A DNA stretch of 47,767 bases from the IMG/VR virus record IMGVR_UViG_3300043313_001243, positions 1 through 47,767 of that record; one strand, written 5' to 3'. Made by a program: the position numbers and the translations under genes. The DNA is from a virus. The notes under the pieces are model-generated. The model made no database searches. It saw only the letters and a list, made by a program, of their open reading frames with translations, and was not told the origin of the DNA. The number at the start of each line of letters is the position of its first letter. The stretch's first letter is position 1. Positions 29,043 through 37,254 of this stretch are shown in pieces.

Positions 29043-30230
29043 TCAGGCCGCGAGGCCGGTGATCTTGGCGTGGGTGAGCTGGTTGTCGTAGGCCAGGCCG
29101 ACCTCGCCGTACAGCTGGTTGCGCTCGGACGCACCGACCTTCGCCAGGGGCTCCTCGAAGAAGTGGCCCTTGCCGGGCACCTCGAGAAACACCGGGGCGA
29201 GTCCGCCCATCGTCACGATCGCGATCGTGTCCTGCGGCATCGCCCGGTCGAGCATGATGCCCATCGGGCCGAAGTCGGTCTGGATCTGGTCGACCACGAC
29301 GCCGCCGACATTGCCCTGCATCTCTTTGGTGACGTACCCGGCCGCGGTGTACGCCGCGGTGATCCGCAGCTTCTGCGCCGAGCCGACCAGCATCGTCGGC
29401 ATGCCGCCGGTCAGGCCGCCGTTGTCGTACGCGAGCTGCGCGGTCGTGTCGATGATCGCCTTCGTCAGGGCGGTGCCCTTGTTCCAGTTCACGGTGCCGT
29501 CGACGGTGATGTTGACGATGGTGCCGCCCTTGGTCAACGACACCGAGTAGGTGTTCGCGGCCAGGTTCGTCGAGATGACGTAGTACACGTCGGTGGTGGT
29601 CAGCGGCGTGGCGGTGCCGACCGAGTTGAAGCGGACCGTGTCGCCGGCGACCAGGCCGTGCGCGGTGGCGGTGATGATGTCGGTCGCCGCGGCGGCGGCA
29701 CCGGTCGTGCCCGCACCGCCAGCGTTGGTGACGTTCGAGGTGATCGCCGCGAGCAGGCCCCGGGTCTTGCGGGCGGTGGTGTTGTCGACCGGCAGCTGGT
29801 ACGTGCCGTTGATGAACGACCAGTTGATGTCGCGCACCATCTGGGTCAGCATCACCCTGGTCTGCCAGTCCAACTCATTGGTCACCGCATTCGCGGTGCC
29901 CTGGCTGGCCAGACCACCGAGACGGGCGGTCGCGGCCTGCTTGGTGTACGAGACCGCCACCGCTTCCTGGTGGATCTGCAGGACGTTCTTCGCCGTCCCA
30001 CGGACCCGCTCCTGCGGGGTCGGCGCGTCCTGGCCCTCGAGGGCGACGTTCTGCCCGGCGGAACGCAGGTCGTAGGTGCCCCACTCGAACTCGGTGTCGG
30101 TGGTCTGCTTGCCGCCGGACAGGCCGCCGATCGCCGAGAAGAACGGCGTATCGGCCGGGGTGAGCCCGAACAGCAGGCCCGTGTAATTGGGCAGGTTATA
30201 GGTGGTGCCGAGCGCGGAAATGCCAGCCAT
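29043..30230 (-). CDS. Major capsid protein, SU10/DUF5309-like
   Basis: 395 aa, ATG 30230. N-terminal GLLFGLTPADTPFFSAIGGL and TEFEWGTYDLRSAGQNVALE are typical of SU10-type (DUF5309) capsid proteins with the HK97 fold. An inserted beta domain at about 180-250 (TDIITATAHGLVAGDTVRFN ... NTYSVSLTKGGTIVNITVDG) interrupts the fold. The C-terminus has FLEVPGKGHFFEEPLAKVGA and the P-domain strand QLYGEVGLAYDNQLTHAKIT. Preceded by scaffold and MuF-like genes. Should be the most abundant virion protein. Confidence 0.85.
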   Translation of the reverse strand: MAGISALGTTYNLPNYTGLLFGLTPADTPFFSAIGGLSGGKQTTDTEFEWGTYDLRSAGQNVALEGQDAPTPQERVRGTAKNVLQIHQEAVAVSYTKQAATARLGGLASQGTANAVTNELDWQTRVMLTQMVRDINWSFINGTYQLPVDNTTARKTRGLLAAITSNVTNAGGAGTTGAAAAATDIITATAHGLVAGDTVRFNSVGTATPLTTTDVYYVISTNLAANTYSVSLTKGGTIVNITVDGTVNWNKGTALTKAIIDTTAQLAYDNGGLTGGMPTMLVGSAQKLRITAAYTAAGYVTKEMQGNVGGVVVDQIQTDFGPMGIMLDRAMPQDTIAIVTMGGLAPVFLEVPGKGHFFEEPLAKVGASERNQLYGEVGLAYDNQLTHAKITGLAA

Positions 30231-30284
30231 GGCTGACGGCTCCCTTCAGTGGTTCCGGGGCACGGCCCGCGCCGGCCCTTCGGT

Positions 30285-30896
30285 CTAGGTGGGTCGTGGA
30301 ATGGCCTGGAGCTTCGAGCGCTCCAGAGCGATCGCCCGCAGAATGTCGCCCTTGCTCCGTGCTTCGTCGATCTGTGCCTGCAGATCCGGTCCCGGCTGGC
30401 CGCCGCGGGCGCCCTGCGACGGGTCCGGCGCCGGGTTGCGTGGGCCGGTCGCCGCGGCCGGGAACAGCGTCAGCAGTTCGTCGGCGTCGGCGAGGAGTTC
30501 GTCACGGGTGGTGCCGTTGAGCCGGGCCGCCTGCTGCGCCGACAGGCCCTTCTCGGCGGCGATCTCAGCCCGCCAGCGGGCGCTGCGTTCCTCGGCCAGC
30601 TGCTTCTCGTAGGTGTCGAACCGCTCGTTGAGCAGGTCAGCCTCGGACTTGCCGTCCTTCGGCTTCTGGCCGCCGTTGATGACGTCGGCGAGCTGCTTCA
30701 GCGGGGCGAGTTCGGCGATCTGCCGCTCGAGGGCCTTGCGGGCCTCGCGCTCGGTGGCCAGGGCCTTCTCGCCGGCGGGGCCCAGCGGCTTGTCGTCGGT
30801 CGGTGCCGGGTCGGCGGGAGCCGGGCTGGGCGACGGTGTCGGGACCGGAGCCGGGTCGCCCGGCGGCGGCGTAGGGACGGGGGCGGGCTGGGTCAT
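30285..30896 (-). CDS. Capsid scaffolding protein (203 aa)
   Basis: ATG 30896 with GAGG 8 nt upstream. The N-terminal 40 residues are Pro/Ala repeats (PAPVPTPPPGDPAPVPTPSP). A long charged coiled coil follows at about 40-140 (ATEREARKALERQIAELAPL, LLNERFDTYEKQLAEERSAR), then ALTLFP-type and a Pro/Gly linker, with a basic C-terminal helix (KGDILRAIALERSKLQAIPR) that would bind the capsid protein. This is the standard scaffold layout immediately before the major capsid gene. Confidence 0.8.
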   Translation of the reverse strand: MTQPAPVPTPPPGDPAPVPTPSPSPAPADPAPTDDKPLGPAGEKALATEREARKALERQIAELAPLKQLADVINGGQKPKDGKSEADLLNERFDTYEKQLAEERSARWRAEIAAEKGLSAQQAARLNGTTRDELLADADELLTLFPAAATGPRNPAPDPSQGARGGQPGPDLQAQIDEARSKGDILRAIALERSKLQAIPRPT

Positions 30897-30933
30897 CGCG
30901 ACCTCTTCGTGTGTCGACCGGCATCGCGCCAGG

Positions 30934-31830
30934 TCAGCGGATGTATCCGTGCAGCCGGAGCAACCTGACGGCCTCATCGCGAGAACCGTCGGCCTCCCGG
31001 AAGATCTGTTCAGGCATGAGTCGCGGCCGTCTGCCGGCGGCCTCCGTGGTGTAGAGCCGCCCATCGGTGGCGGTCTGCATGCCGCGGCGCGCGTTGACGA
31101 CCTTCGCGATGTCAGCGCCCTCACGTACTGCCTGCGCGCCGGCGTGGCCGAGCAGGTCGTCCTGCTCGTCGCCGGACAGCGAGTCGAAGTAGGCCCTCGG
31201 GTTGACCGTCACGTCGTCGGGTACCGCCTCAGCGACCGGGATGTGCCTGCAGTCGCAGCGGGGGTGACGCTGAAAGCCCTGGTTCCAGCGGTAGCGCCGG
31301 CCGGCGAGGATCAGGCACCGCGAGCACGTCTTGCCGACGATCATCCGCACGTAGCCGCCGACGTCCGGCCGAGCGGCGATCGCCGTTCCCACCGCGACGC
31401 GGCCGGCGTCGGCCACCTGCGTGCGGCTGATCAGGTCCAGGGTGAACCGGCCCGCCGACAGAGCCCGGGCCGGGCTCGCGCCCTGTTTGATCTGGTCCAG
31501 CGTCGTCAGCGCCGGCTGCAGCAGCAGCGACGCCAGCGGCCGGCCGTCTGATGCGATCCCGGCGAACATCTCCGGAGCGACCCGGCCCGCCGGTGCCGCC
31601 GCGGTGCCCTGCGCCTCGAGGGCGTCGTCGACATAGGTGCCGGCCGACGCGGCCGCGGTCGCCTGTGAGGTGCCGAGCACCGCCAGGGCCTGCGGCAGCA
31701 GCGCACCCCACGACGCGGCGATCCGGTTCCGGTCGACCAGCTGCCACAGCCGGCCCAGTTCCGTCGCGGTCCGCCTGGCCAGGATCACCTGGCGCTCGGC
31801 GTGCTGCGCGGCGATCGGCTCGACCGCCAC
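30934..31830 (-). CDS. MuF/VG15-like minor head protein (298 aa)
   Basis: GTG 31830. N-terminal helical region (MAVEPIAAQHAERQVILARR, TATELGRLWQLVDRNR) followed by a C-terminal zinc-type motif TCSRCLILAGRRYRWNQGFQ then HPRCDCRHIP (about 175-207), characteristic of VG15/MuF-like minor capsid proteins of actinophages. It follows the portal directly and is probably packaged with it. A role in portal-capsid nucleation or ejection is known for the family. Confidence 0.75.
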   Translation of the reverse strand: MAVEPIAAQHAERQVILARRTATELGRLWQLVDRNRIAASWGALLPQALAVLGTSQATAAASAGTYVDDALEAQGTAAAPAGRVAPEMFAGIASDGRPLASLLLQPALTTLDQIKQGASPARALSAGRFTLDLISRTQVADAGRVAVGTAIAARPDVGGYVRMIVGKTCSRCLILAGRRYRWNQGFQRHPRCDCRHIPVAEAVPDDVTVNPRAYFDSLSGDEQDDLLGHAGAQAVREGADIAKVVNARRGMQTATDGRLYTTEAAGRRPRLMPEQIFREADGSRDEAVRLLRLHGYIR

Positions 31831-31833
31831 GGC

Positions 31834-33315
31834 CTACCCCTCGACGGGCTGCGGAACACCCGGGTCGCCGGGCACCCCGGGAACCTGCTCGGGCAGTCCG
31901 CGCCCGGCGGCCTGGGTCAACTGGCCGAGCGGGTCGAGCGCCGCGTTCGCCTGGTCGAAGGCCGCCATACGGCGCTGCTGACCCGGCGTATAGCCGAGAT
32001 CCTCGCGGGCCTGCTGCTTCGGGATGATCATCGACGTGACCAGCTTCGTTGCGGCGTCCGCGGCCTGCGCCCGGGTCGGCGTCGCCGCGTCACGCCACAC
32101 GGCCTCGAGGCGCTTCGCGGCCGGGTCCCAGTCGCCCTCCTGCAGCCGCCGGACCAGGCGCATCGCCCGTTCCCAGCCGCCGCCGAAGGCCTTCTGCCGC
32201 CGCTCCGCCTTCTTGATCAGTCGGACCTCGCGGGACTTCAGGGCCTCCGCGCTGGCCGGGTTGTCGCCGGTGGCCATGCCCAGTACCGACGGGTCGACGC
32301 CGATCAGGCCGGACGCGTGCCGGGCGAGCTGGTTCATGGTGTCGTGGAAGTTCGTCAGCGAGCTCGAGGTGAACTCGTGCGCCGTCACCGGCGGCTCGCC
32401 CGGGCCGCCGCCGGGCACGGCCAGCAGTCGGCCCATGAGGATCTGTAGCTTGGACTGCTTGTTGCCGTGCTCGTCCTCGAAGTCCTCCGGGCCCACGCCG
32501 AAGATCGCCCGCAGCGGCATCATGTGGAACTCGGCGCCGACCATCATGTCCGTCGCGATCTTGTTCGCCGCGTCGGACAGCGACAGCAATGCCGGCGTCA
32601 GCTCCGACTGCCCGTACCGGGCGGCGAGCCGGCCACGGTTCGTCAGGGCGGCCACGAGCGGCTTACCGACCCGGTGCGTGTCCCGGCCGGTCTCGCGCCA
32701 GCCGTTCGGGCCGCGGTCGAACCAGCTCGTCGAGTTCGGCAGGTACAGCGTCGCGTATTGGCTCTGCTGCTGGGTGGCGAAGTCGTAGTCGTCGGTCCAC
32801 CGGCGCAGCGCCGCCCGCACCTCCCGCGTACGCGGGTCGATCAGGGCGAACATCTCCAGCGGCGACTCGACCGTCACCAGCGGCACATCCGCGTCGGCCT
32901 CGTTGACGCCGACGGTGGCGTAGGCGCGTTTCATGACCAGCGCGTCGAGGTGCCCCATCTGGGATTCCTCGTCGAGGTCGTTGTCCTGCCACACCTGCTG
33001 CAGGTTCTCGTCGCCGGCGAACGACGCGAGTTCCTCCGGCGCTGCGTCCGGGTCGGGCTTGCCGTCCTCCGGGTACCGGAAGGCCAGGACGTCGAGGCGC
33101 TCCTCGAGGGGCTCGACCGCCAGCATCGGCCAGCCCAGCGCCACGCACCTGATGCGGTCCTCGACCTCGCGCAGCACGTCCGGGTGCATGTAGTTCAGCC
33201 GGGCGGTGCCCTTGAACAGGCTGTCGTACTCCTTCAGCAGCGGCAGGTCACCGTCGTGCACCCGGGCCAGGTGGTTCACCCAGGCGATCGGGTCCGAGTC
33301 TGCGGGCAGCGCCAC
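31834..33315 (-). CDS. Portal protein, SPP1 gp6-like
   Basis: 493 aa from GTG 33315, which has GAAGGGAG 6 nt upstream; a longer frame overlaps the terminase end and is not supported. Features: NYMHPDVLREVEDRIRCVAL near 45, wing/clip region with HLDALVMKRAYATVGV, and the helix-tunnel part GLIGVDPSVLGMATGDNPAS followed by ALKSREVRLIKKAERRQKAF, a strong portal hallmark. The dodecamer forms the DNA channel. Located between terminase and MuF-like genes as expected. Confidence 0.9.
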   Translation of the reverse strand: MALPADSDPIAWVNHLARVHDGDLPLLKEYDSLFKGTARLNYMHPDVLREVEDRIRCVALGWPMLAVEPLEERLDVLAFRYPEDGKPDPDAAPEELASFAGDENLQQVWQDNDLDEESQMGHLDALVMKRAYATVGVNEADADVPLVTVESPLEMFALIDPRTREVRAALRRWTDDYDFATQQQSQYATLYLPNSTSWFDRGPNGWRETGRDTHRVGKPLVAALTNRGRLAARYGQSELTPALLSLSDAANKIATDMMVGAEFHMMPLRAIFGVGPEDFEDEHGNKQSKLQILMGRLLAVPGGGPGEPPVTAHEFTSSSLTNFHDTMNQLARHASGLIGVDPSVLGMATGDNPASAEALKSREVRLIKKAERRQKAFGGGWERAMRLVRRLQEGDWDPAAKRLEAVWRDAATPTRAQAADAATKLVTSMIIPKQQAREDLGYTPGQQRRMAAFDQANAALDPLGQLTQAAGRGLPEQVPGVPGDPGVPQPVEG

Positions 33316-33329
33316 GGGGGGTGCTCCCT

Positions 33330-34961
33330 TCAACTCATCACGATGACCTTGCGGCGCACTCGCGGCCTCGGCCACACCCCGGCGGCGGTGACGTCGCCCG
33401 CAGCCTCGTTGGCGAGGATCGACGAGACGGTGCCGTCGATCTTCTGCTGCTGCGACGGCTTGCCGAGCACGTACCGCATCCCCGGCCGGGCCAGCTTGCG
33501 GGTGTTACGGATCATGACCGCGATCTGCGCGTCACCGTCGTGCGTAAAGCCGGTGTCGGCCTTGACCACGTCGGTGTGCAACCGCACCGCCGCGGCGTGC
33601 ATCTGCGTCAGCCGGTAGGTCTCCCAGCGGATGACGACCTTCTCGCCGTACCGGGCTTCCCAGTCCTGACCCTCGGACTTCCAGCCTGGCGGGTCGTAGT
33701 AGAACCGGCCGACCAGGAACGTCTCGAAGATCTCCTCGACGGCCGCGGCGACCTCGAGTCGTGGCACCTGCCCGCCGTGCTCGGCCGGGTTCCAGATGCA
33801 CGGGCGCCGGTCGGGGCCGTACCGCGGGGTGAACTGGTAGCCGTCCTCGGTCTGCAGCCGGATGGCCGTCCAGTCGTCGGTGTCGGAGCCGTCGAAACCA
33901 CCGACCACCGCAGTTCCGGCCGGAACGTCCCGCGGACGCGCCCGGGCGTCCCACAGGTCACCGTCGAGCCACGAACCGGCGCCGTAGACGATCATGTTGC
34001 CGAAGAATCGCTGCGCCTGGCTGATGTCGCGGGCCGCCAGGTCGGCGGCCTCGGCCTCGATCGAGTCGAGGTCGATGTGCCCGCCGCGGGACTTCAGCGA
34101 GTCGCCGTAGACGATCCGGTGAATCCGCCGGCGCTCGACCTTGTTGCCATACGACAGGTTTCCCGGCGCCTGCACGAAGTCGCGCAGGATGTCCTCGGCC
34201 GGCGACTCGTACTGCAACTGCGCCACGGACGCCTCGGCCGGATCCCAGCCGTTCGTCGTCAGGCCGGCGCGGCCGCCCATGCCCGCGAGGCCGCGGTACT
34301 GCGTGTCGGCCACCTTGAGCATCTTGTTGACGGCGCTCCATAGGCCGACCTCGTCCTGCGCGGCGAACGTGATGCGCTGACCGAGGCGGGACTGCGCCGA
34401 GCTCGTCACCGTGCTGATCATCCCGCCGCCCGGCAGACGGATGAACTCCTCGCCGGTGCGCGGGATGATCTCGGCGAGTGGCCCGTACTCGATCATCGGC
34501 CGCAATGCGTCGTAGATGTTGCCGGTCTGCTCCTCCGAGAGCGCGGTGACCTGGATCAGCGGTGTCGGCCAGGGCCGGCCCATCGGCTCGCCCGGCTCGT
34601 ACTCGTAGACGAATCCGCAGCCGCAGCCGTGGTCGCGGCAGTCGTAGACCTCGCCACCGACTGCCCAGCCCGCGAATAGAACCGGACCGACACCCTCCGC
34701 GCAGATTTGCGCGGCCGTGAGCGGACCTTTGCCCCACTTCTGCGGGCGCACCAGCAGCGAGCGGCGGTACCGAAAGGCGGGTGCCAGCTGGCCAATCTCG
34801 GCGGCCGGCTTCAGCTCGTAGTGGCCGTCGAAGAAGCGCAGCTGCTCGTCGTAAAGCCGGAACTGCTTGCCGCGATCGTCCCGGTCCGGGATGACGCAGT
34901 GCGCCTCGATCCAGCAGGAAACGAGCGTCCCGAGCGACGGCCTACTGGCCGGCGGCGCCAC
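33330..34961 (-). CDS. terL: Terminase large subunit
   Basis: 543 aa, GTG 34961 overlapping the small-subunit end by 20 bases. ATPase: Walker A-like RPQKWGKG (72-79), a variant common in actinophage TerL, and Walker B ITFAAQDE (197-204), coupling LTTNGW near 233. A Cys-rich insert (DCRDHGCGCG, 107-116) is unusual. Nuclease domain: GGFDGSDTDDW (353-363) and later DGDAQIAVMIRN supply acidic residues. It packages DNA into proheads through the portal and cuts concatemers, probably at a cos site upstream of the small subunit. Confidence 0.9.
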   Translation of the reverse strand: MAPPASRPSLGTLVSCWIEAHCVIPDRDDRGKQFRLYDEQLRFFDGHYELKPAAEIGQLAPAFRYRRSLLVRPQKWGKGPLTAAQICAEGVGPVLFAGWAVGGEVYDCRDHGCGCGFVYEYEPGEPMGRPWPTPLIQVTALSEEQTGNIYDALRPMIEYGPLAEIIPRTGEEFIRLPGGGMISTVTSSAQSRLGQRITFAAQDEVGLWSAVNKMLKVADTQYRGLAGMGGRAGLTTNGWDPAEASVAQLQYESPAEDILRDFVQAPGNLSYGNKVERRRIHRIVYGDSLKSRGGHIDLDSIEAEAADLAARDISQAQRFFGNMIVYGAGSWLDGDLWDARARPRDVPAGTAVVGGFDGSDTDDWTAIRLQTEDGYQFTPRYGPDRRPCIWNPAEHGGQVPRLEVAAAVEEIFETFLVGRFYYDPPGWKSEGQDWEARYGEKVVIRWETYRLTQMHAAAVRLHTDVVKADTGFTHDGDAQIAVMIRNTRKLARPGMRYVLGKPSQQQKIDGTVSSILANEAAGDVTAAGVWPRPRVRRKVIVMS

Positions 34962-35478
34962 GAAGCGCCTTCATCCGGTCGCGGGCGCTCGGTGCCGACG
35001 TTGGCGCCTTCTCGGCGCGCTTCTCGGCCAGCTGGTCGGCGGCGATCTTCCAGCCGTTGTACGCCAGGCCGGCCGGCGTGAGCCCGATTTGGTCGGCGAA
35101 GCGGTGGAGTGAGTTCTTGTCGGCCGCGGTCGCGTCACCGGACTCGCAGATCGCGGCGGTGCGGACCCACAGCGCGACGGAGTTCTGCCGCCACGGCTCC
35201 TTCGCCCAGGCGGCGGCCTGTGGGGTGCGCCAGGCCCACTCCCAGAGCACCAGCTCGCGGTCGTGACGGGCCTCGGTGGCCTCTTCGTCGAACTCCTTGA
35301 CGCGCTTCTTGTCCTCGAACCAGACGTCGTACACCGGGACGGCCGGCAGCGGGAACGGGGGGATTTCGCCGTCGTAGCCGGCGGCCGGCAGGGCGGTGAA
35401 GGTCAGGCCGCGCTTGGCGGTCTTCAGGGAATTCGGGTCCGGCGCGGGGCCAGAGTTTGCGTGTCCACCACTTGGCAT
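34942..35478 (-). CDS. Terminase small subunit (178 aa)
   Basis: ATG 35478 with GAGGAG 9 nt upstream; TTG 35484 is less likely. Sequence includes VWFEDKKRVKEFDEEATEAR, HDRELVLWEWAWRTPQAAAW and the C-terminal helix LTPAGLAYNGWKIAADQLAE. The WxWAWRTPQAxAW and LTPxGLxxxxWKIA phrases match small terminase subunits of actinophages. Binds the packaging site and recruits TerL. First gene of the late operon. Confidence 0.75.
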   Translation of the reverse strand: MPSGGHANSGPAPDPNSLKTAKRGLTFTALPAAGYDGEIPPFPLPAVPVYDVWFEDKKRVKEFDEEATEARHDRELVLWEWAWRTPQAAAWAKEPWRQNSVALWVRTAAICESGDATAADKNSLHRFADQIGLTPAGLAYNGWKIAADQLAEKRAEKAPTSAPSARDRMKALRGAAGQ

Positions 35479-35484
35479 CGTCAA

Positions 35485-35651
35485 TCACTCCTCAGCCGCA
35501 TCGCGCGGCAGCGGGTGGCCATCACGTCGCGTGACAGTCCGTAGTCGTTCCGTGCACTTTGACCCTGCGGACCAGCGGGAGCCCTCCCCGGCGGTCCCTG
35601 GCTCCCCGGGCTGAGGGGGTCACCCCCCACCCCTTGTCACGCTGGGTGACG
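35485..35651. other. Non-coding region, candidate cos / terminase-binding site
   Basis: No plausible gene in 167 bp. It contains a perfect palindrome GGGGGTCACCCCC (35615-35627) and an inverted pair GTCAC (35636-35640) / GTGAC (35646-35650), plus several GC-rich direct repeats. Location between HNH-endonuclease genes and the small terminase subunit is where cos sites of siphophages lie. I cannot identify the overhang. Confidence 0.35.
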
Positions 35652-35858
35652 TCAGGCGCAGGCGTGCCAGGCAGTGGGGATCGCGTCTGCTTCGAGTACT
35701 GCGGCGGCGAGGCCTTCGGGGTCTGGATGTCCCCCTGCGATGGCCTTGAGCACGTCGGCTCGGGCTTGGTCAATGAAGCCGTGCCATGCCTCAGGGTCGC
35801 CCTGTGCCATGGCTTGGCATGCGGTGATGGAGCTACGCACCACGTGCGGAGTGATCAT
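35652..35858 (-). CDS. Small helical protein next to HNH endonuclease (68 aa)
   Basis: ATG 35858 with GAGGAG 7 nt upstream and an ATGA overlap with the HNH gene. MITPHVVRSSITACQAMAQG, DPEAWHGFIDQARADVLKAI, AGGHPDPEGLAAAVLEADAI. All-helical. Unknown; could be a packaging accessory given the position just before the candidate cos. Confidence 0.6.
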   Translation of the reverse strand: MITPHVVRSSITACQAMAQGDPEAWHGFIDQARADVLKAIAGGHPDPEGLAAAVLEADAIPTAWHACA

Positions 35859-36199
35859 GCTCGGCTCCTCGTGTGTGCTGCTCGTCCACCTGCACTGCGG
35901 TTACACACGCTGTGCTCTGGCCCTGTCCATGCTGTGCGGTCTGGCGTGTGGCCCAGATCCCATGCCTGGCCGAGCAGGATCAACCGTGCCGGCATCAGGC
36001 ACCGGGCAGCGTGGCAGTGCACACCACCGAGCTGGACCTTGGGTGCCCACCTGGCACGCAGCCTGTCGTGCTCTGCGTCGTAGCCTCTGGCCTGTCTGCT
36101 GCCTCGTGCTCGCTCGGCCTGGGCTCGGTGCTCGTCGCATCTGCGCTGGGTGCTGAGCTCGGGACATCCGGGTTGTGAGCACACGCGCATGCGGGCCAT
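35855..36199 (-). CDS. HNH endonuclease (114 aa)
   Basis: ATG 36199, two bases after the upstream stop. N-terminal zinc knuckle CSQPGCPELSTQRRCDEH (about 6-23). Central basic helix (GYDAEHDRLRARWAPKV). HNH core at about 85-110: AWDLGHTPDRTAWTGPEHSV then CNRSAGGRAA, with His in DLGH as general base and H/N in EHSVCN. HNH proteins beside the terminase are required for DNA packaging in several cos phages (family knowledge), which suits this location. Confidence 0.85.
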   Translation of the reverse strand: MARMRVCSQPGCPELSTQRRCDEHRAQAERARGSRQARGYDAEHDRLRARWAPKVQLGGVHCHAARCLMPARLILLGQAWDLGHTPDRTAWTGPEHSVCNRSAGGRAAHTRSRA

Positions 36200-36201
36200 G
36201 G

Positions 36202-36393
36202 TCAGCTCGCTGCGTCTTCTGCCCGTGCTGATTGCCATGCACCGAAATGCGACGCGAAATTCGCCCACACGCTGAGCAGGATGATCCACAGGATGGAGTC
36301 TTTCCACCAGAGCAGTGAGGGTATGGCGAGGGCCAGCCAGGCCAGGGTCATGACGGCGTGGAAGCGACGCAGGTAGCGGACGGGGATGTGCAT
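36202..36393 (-). CDS. Small two-TM membrane protein (63 aa)
   Basis: ATG 36393 with GAGG 9 nt upstream; the upstream Pro/Gln-rich extension is non-coding. MHIPVRYLRRFHAVMTLAWL, ALAIPSLLWWKDSILWIILL, SVWANFASHFGAWQSARAED. Two closely spaced TM segments. Function unknown. Confidence 0.6.
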   Translation of the reverse strand: MHIPVRYLRRFHAVMTLAWLALAIPSLLWWKDSILWIILLSVWANFASHFGAWQSARAEDAAS

Positions 36394-36495
36394 GGTCACC
36401 GCCTCGTGCCAGGGCGTCAGGGCGGGCCGGCTGTGTCGGACCTGCCCGCCCTGCCGTTCCCCCTGCGTTCCCGTCCCCGGGTCTGGGTACGACGA

Positions 36496-36518
36496 AGCCC
36501 CCGCCGTGGGCGGGGGCT
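36496..36518 (-). terminator. Strong terminator after the GIY-YIG-type gene
   Basis: Perfect 10-bp stem AGCCCCCGCC (36496-36505), GTG loop, GGCGGGGGCT (36509-36518), with TTCGTC following on the minus strand. It lies in the 171-bp gap 36394-36564, 47 bp past the stop at 36565, and should separate early from late-region transcripts. A promoter for the HNH gene should lie between it and 36393. Confidence 0.75.
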
Positions 36519-36564
36519 GGGTCGTTGTCTGGGCTGGTCGAGGCTGAGTCGACCTTGGCACAAA

Positions 36565-37251
36565 CTAGCTCTGAGATGCTCTTGACGCAAGCCCCGAGGT
36601 CTGATCGGCGAGTCGCGCCGCCAGTTCGTACGGGTTGCCGTGCTCGGCGGCGACGGCTTCGACGTGCGCCCGCAGGACCTCGTCGACCCGGAAGTCTTCG
36701 CGTTGTCCAATGCGCTGGTCTGCGAACTGGCGGTGCCGAGTCTTCTCGACGTCGTACGTGCCCGGCTCGGCGGCGATGACCGAGGCGGGCGGGATGTGCA
36801 GCCCGTTCATCCGGGCGACCAGGTTGAGCGTGGTGCCGATCTTCACGATGCCGGGTCGCAGCTCGGCGTAGTAGACCACCCCGCACTTCGGCGCGTCGGG
36901 CCGCCGATCGACTCGCGTCAGGTCCATGGCCAGTAGGCGCTCGGTCTCTGCCTGGCGGGCCAGGCTGAACTCGACGGCCCCCTGGTCGGTGCCGAGCTGG
37001 CAGGCCACGGCTGGGTTGGCCAAGGCCAGCTTGGCGATGAGGATGGTGCACGGTCGACAGGCCATGGCGTCGGGCAGTTTGGCTCCACGGCATGTGCGCT
37101 TGTCGACCCGAATCGGGCAGCGGCGGGCGTCATTGTCGGGCAGCCCGGACAGCGCTACGCGGGCTCCGCACCCGCATCGGTAGCTACCGGGTCCCGCGAA
37201 CGTGTCGGGTCGCATGGTGCGCGTGCAGCCGCATCGGACGGTAATCTCCAC
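36565..37251 (-). CDS. T5orf172/GIY-YIG-type nuclease with zinc fingers (228 aa)
   Basis: GTG 37251. N-terminal Cys clusters (RCGCTRTM, YRCGCGARVALSG, CPIRVDKRTC, MACRPC; residues 6-70) form one or two zinc ribbons. The C-terminal half contains VVYYAELRPGIVKIGTTLNL then VARMNGLHIPPASVIAAEPG and the ERxxHxxFxxxRxxxEWF-like line VEKTRHRQFADQRIGQREDF, the T5orf172 variant of the GIY-YIG fold with Tyr, Lys/Arg and Glu candidates. DNA-binding or nicking is expected. Last gene of the initiator operon. Confidence 0.75.
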   Translation of the reverse strand: MEITVRCGCTRTMRPDTFAGPGSYRCGCGARVALSGLPDNDARRCPIRVDKRTCRGAKLPDAMACRPCTILIAKLALANPAVACQLGTDQGAVEFSLARQAETERLLAMDLTRVDRRPDAPKCGVVYYAELRPGIVKIGTTLNLVARMNGLHIPPASVIAAEPGTYDVEKTRHRQFADQRIGQREDFRVDEVLRAHVEAVAAEHGNPYELAARLADQTSGLASRASQS

Positions 37252-37254
37252 TGG

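Noticed and set aside
35522-35773. 83-codon minus-strand frame in the candidate cos region
   Set aside because: Overlaps the better supported 68-aa gene, lacks a ribosome site and has random-looking composition.
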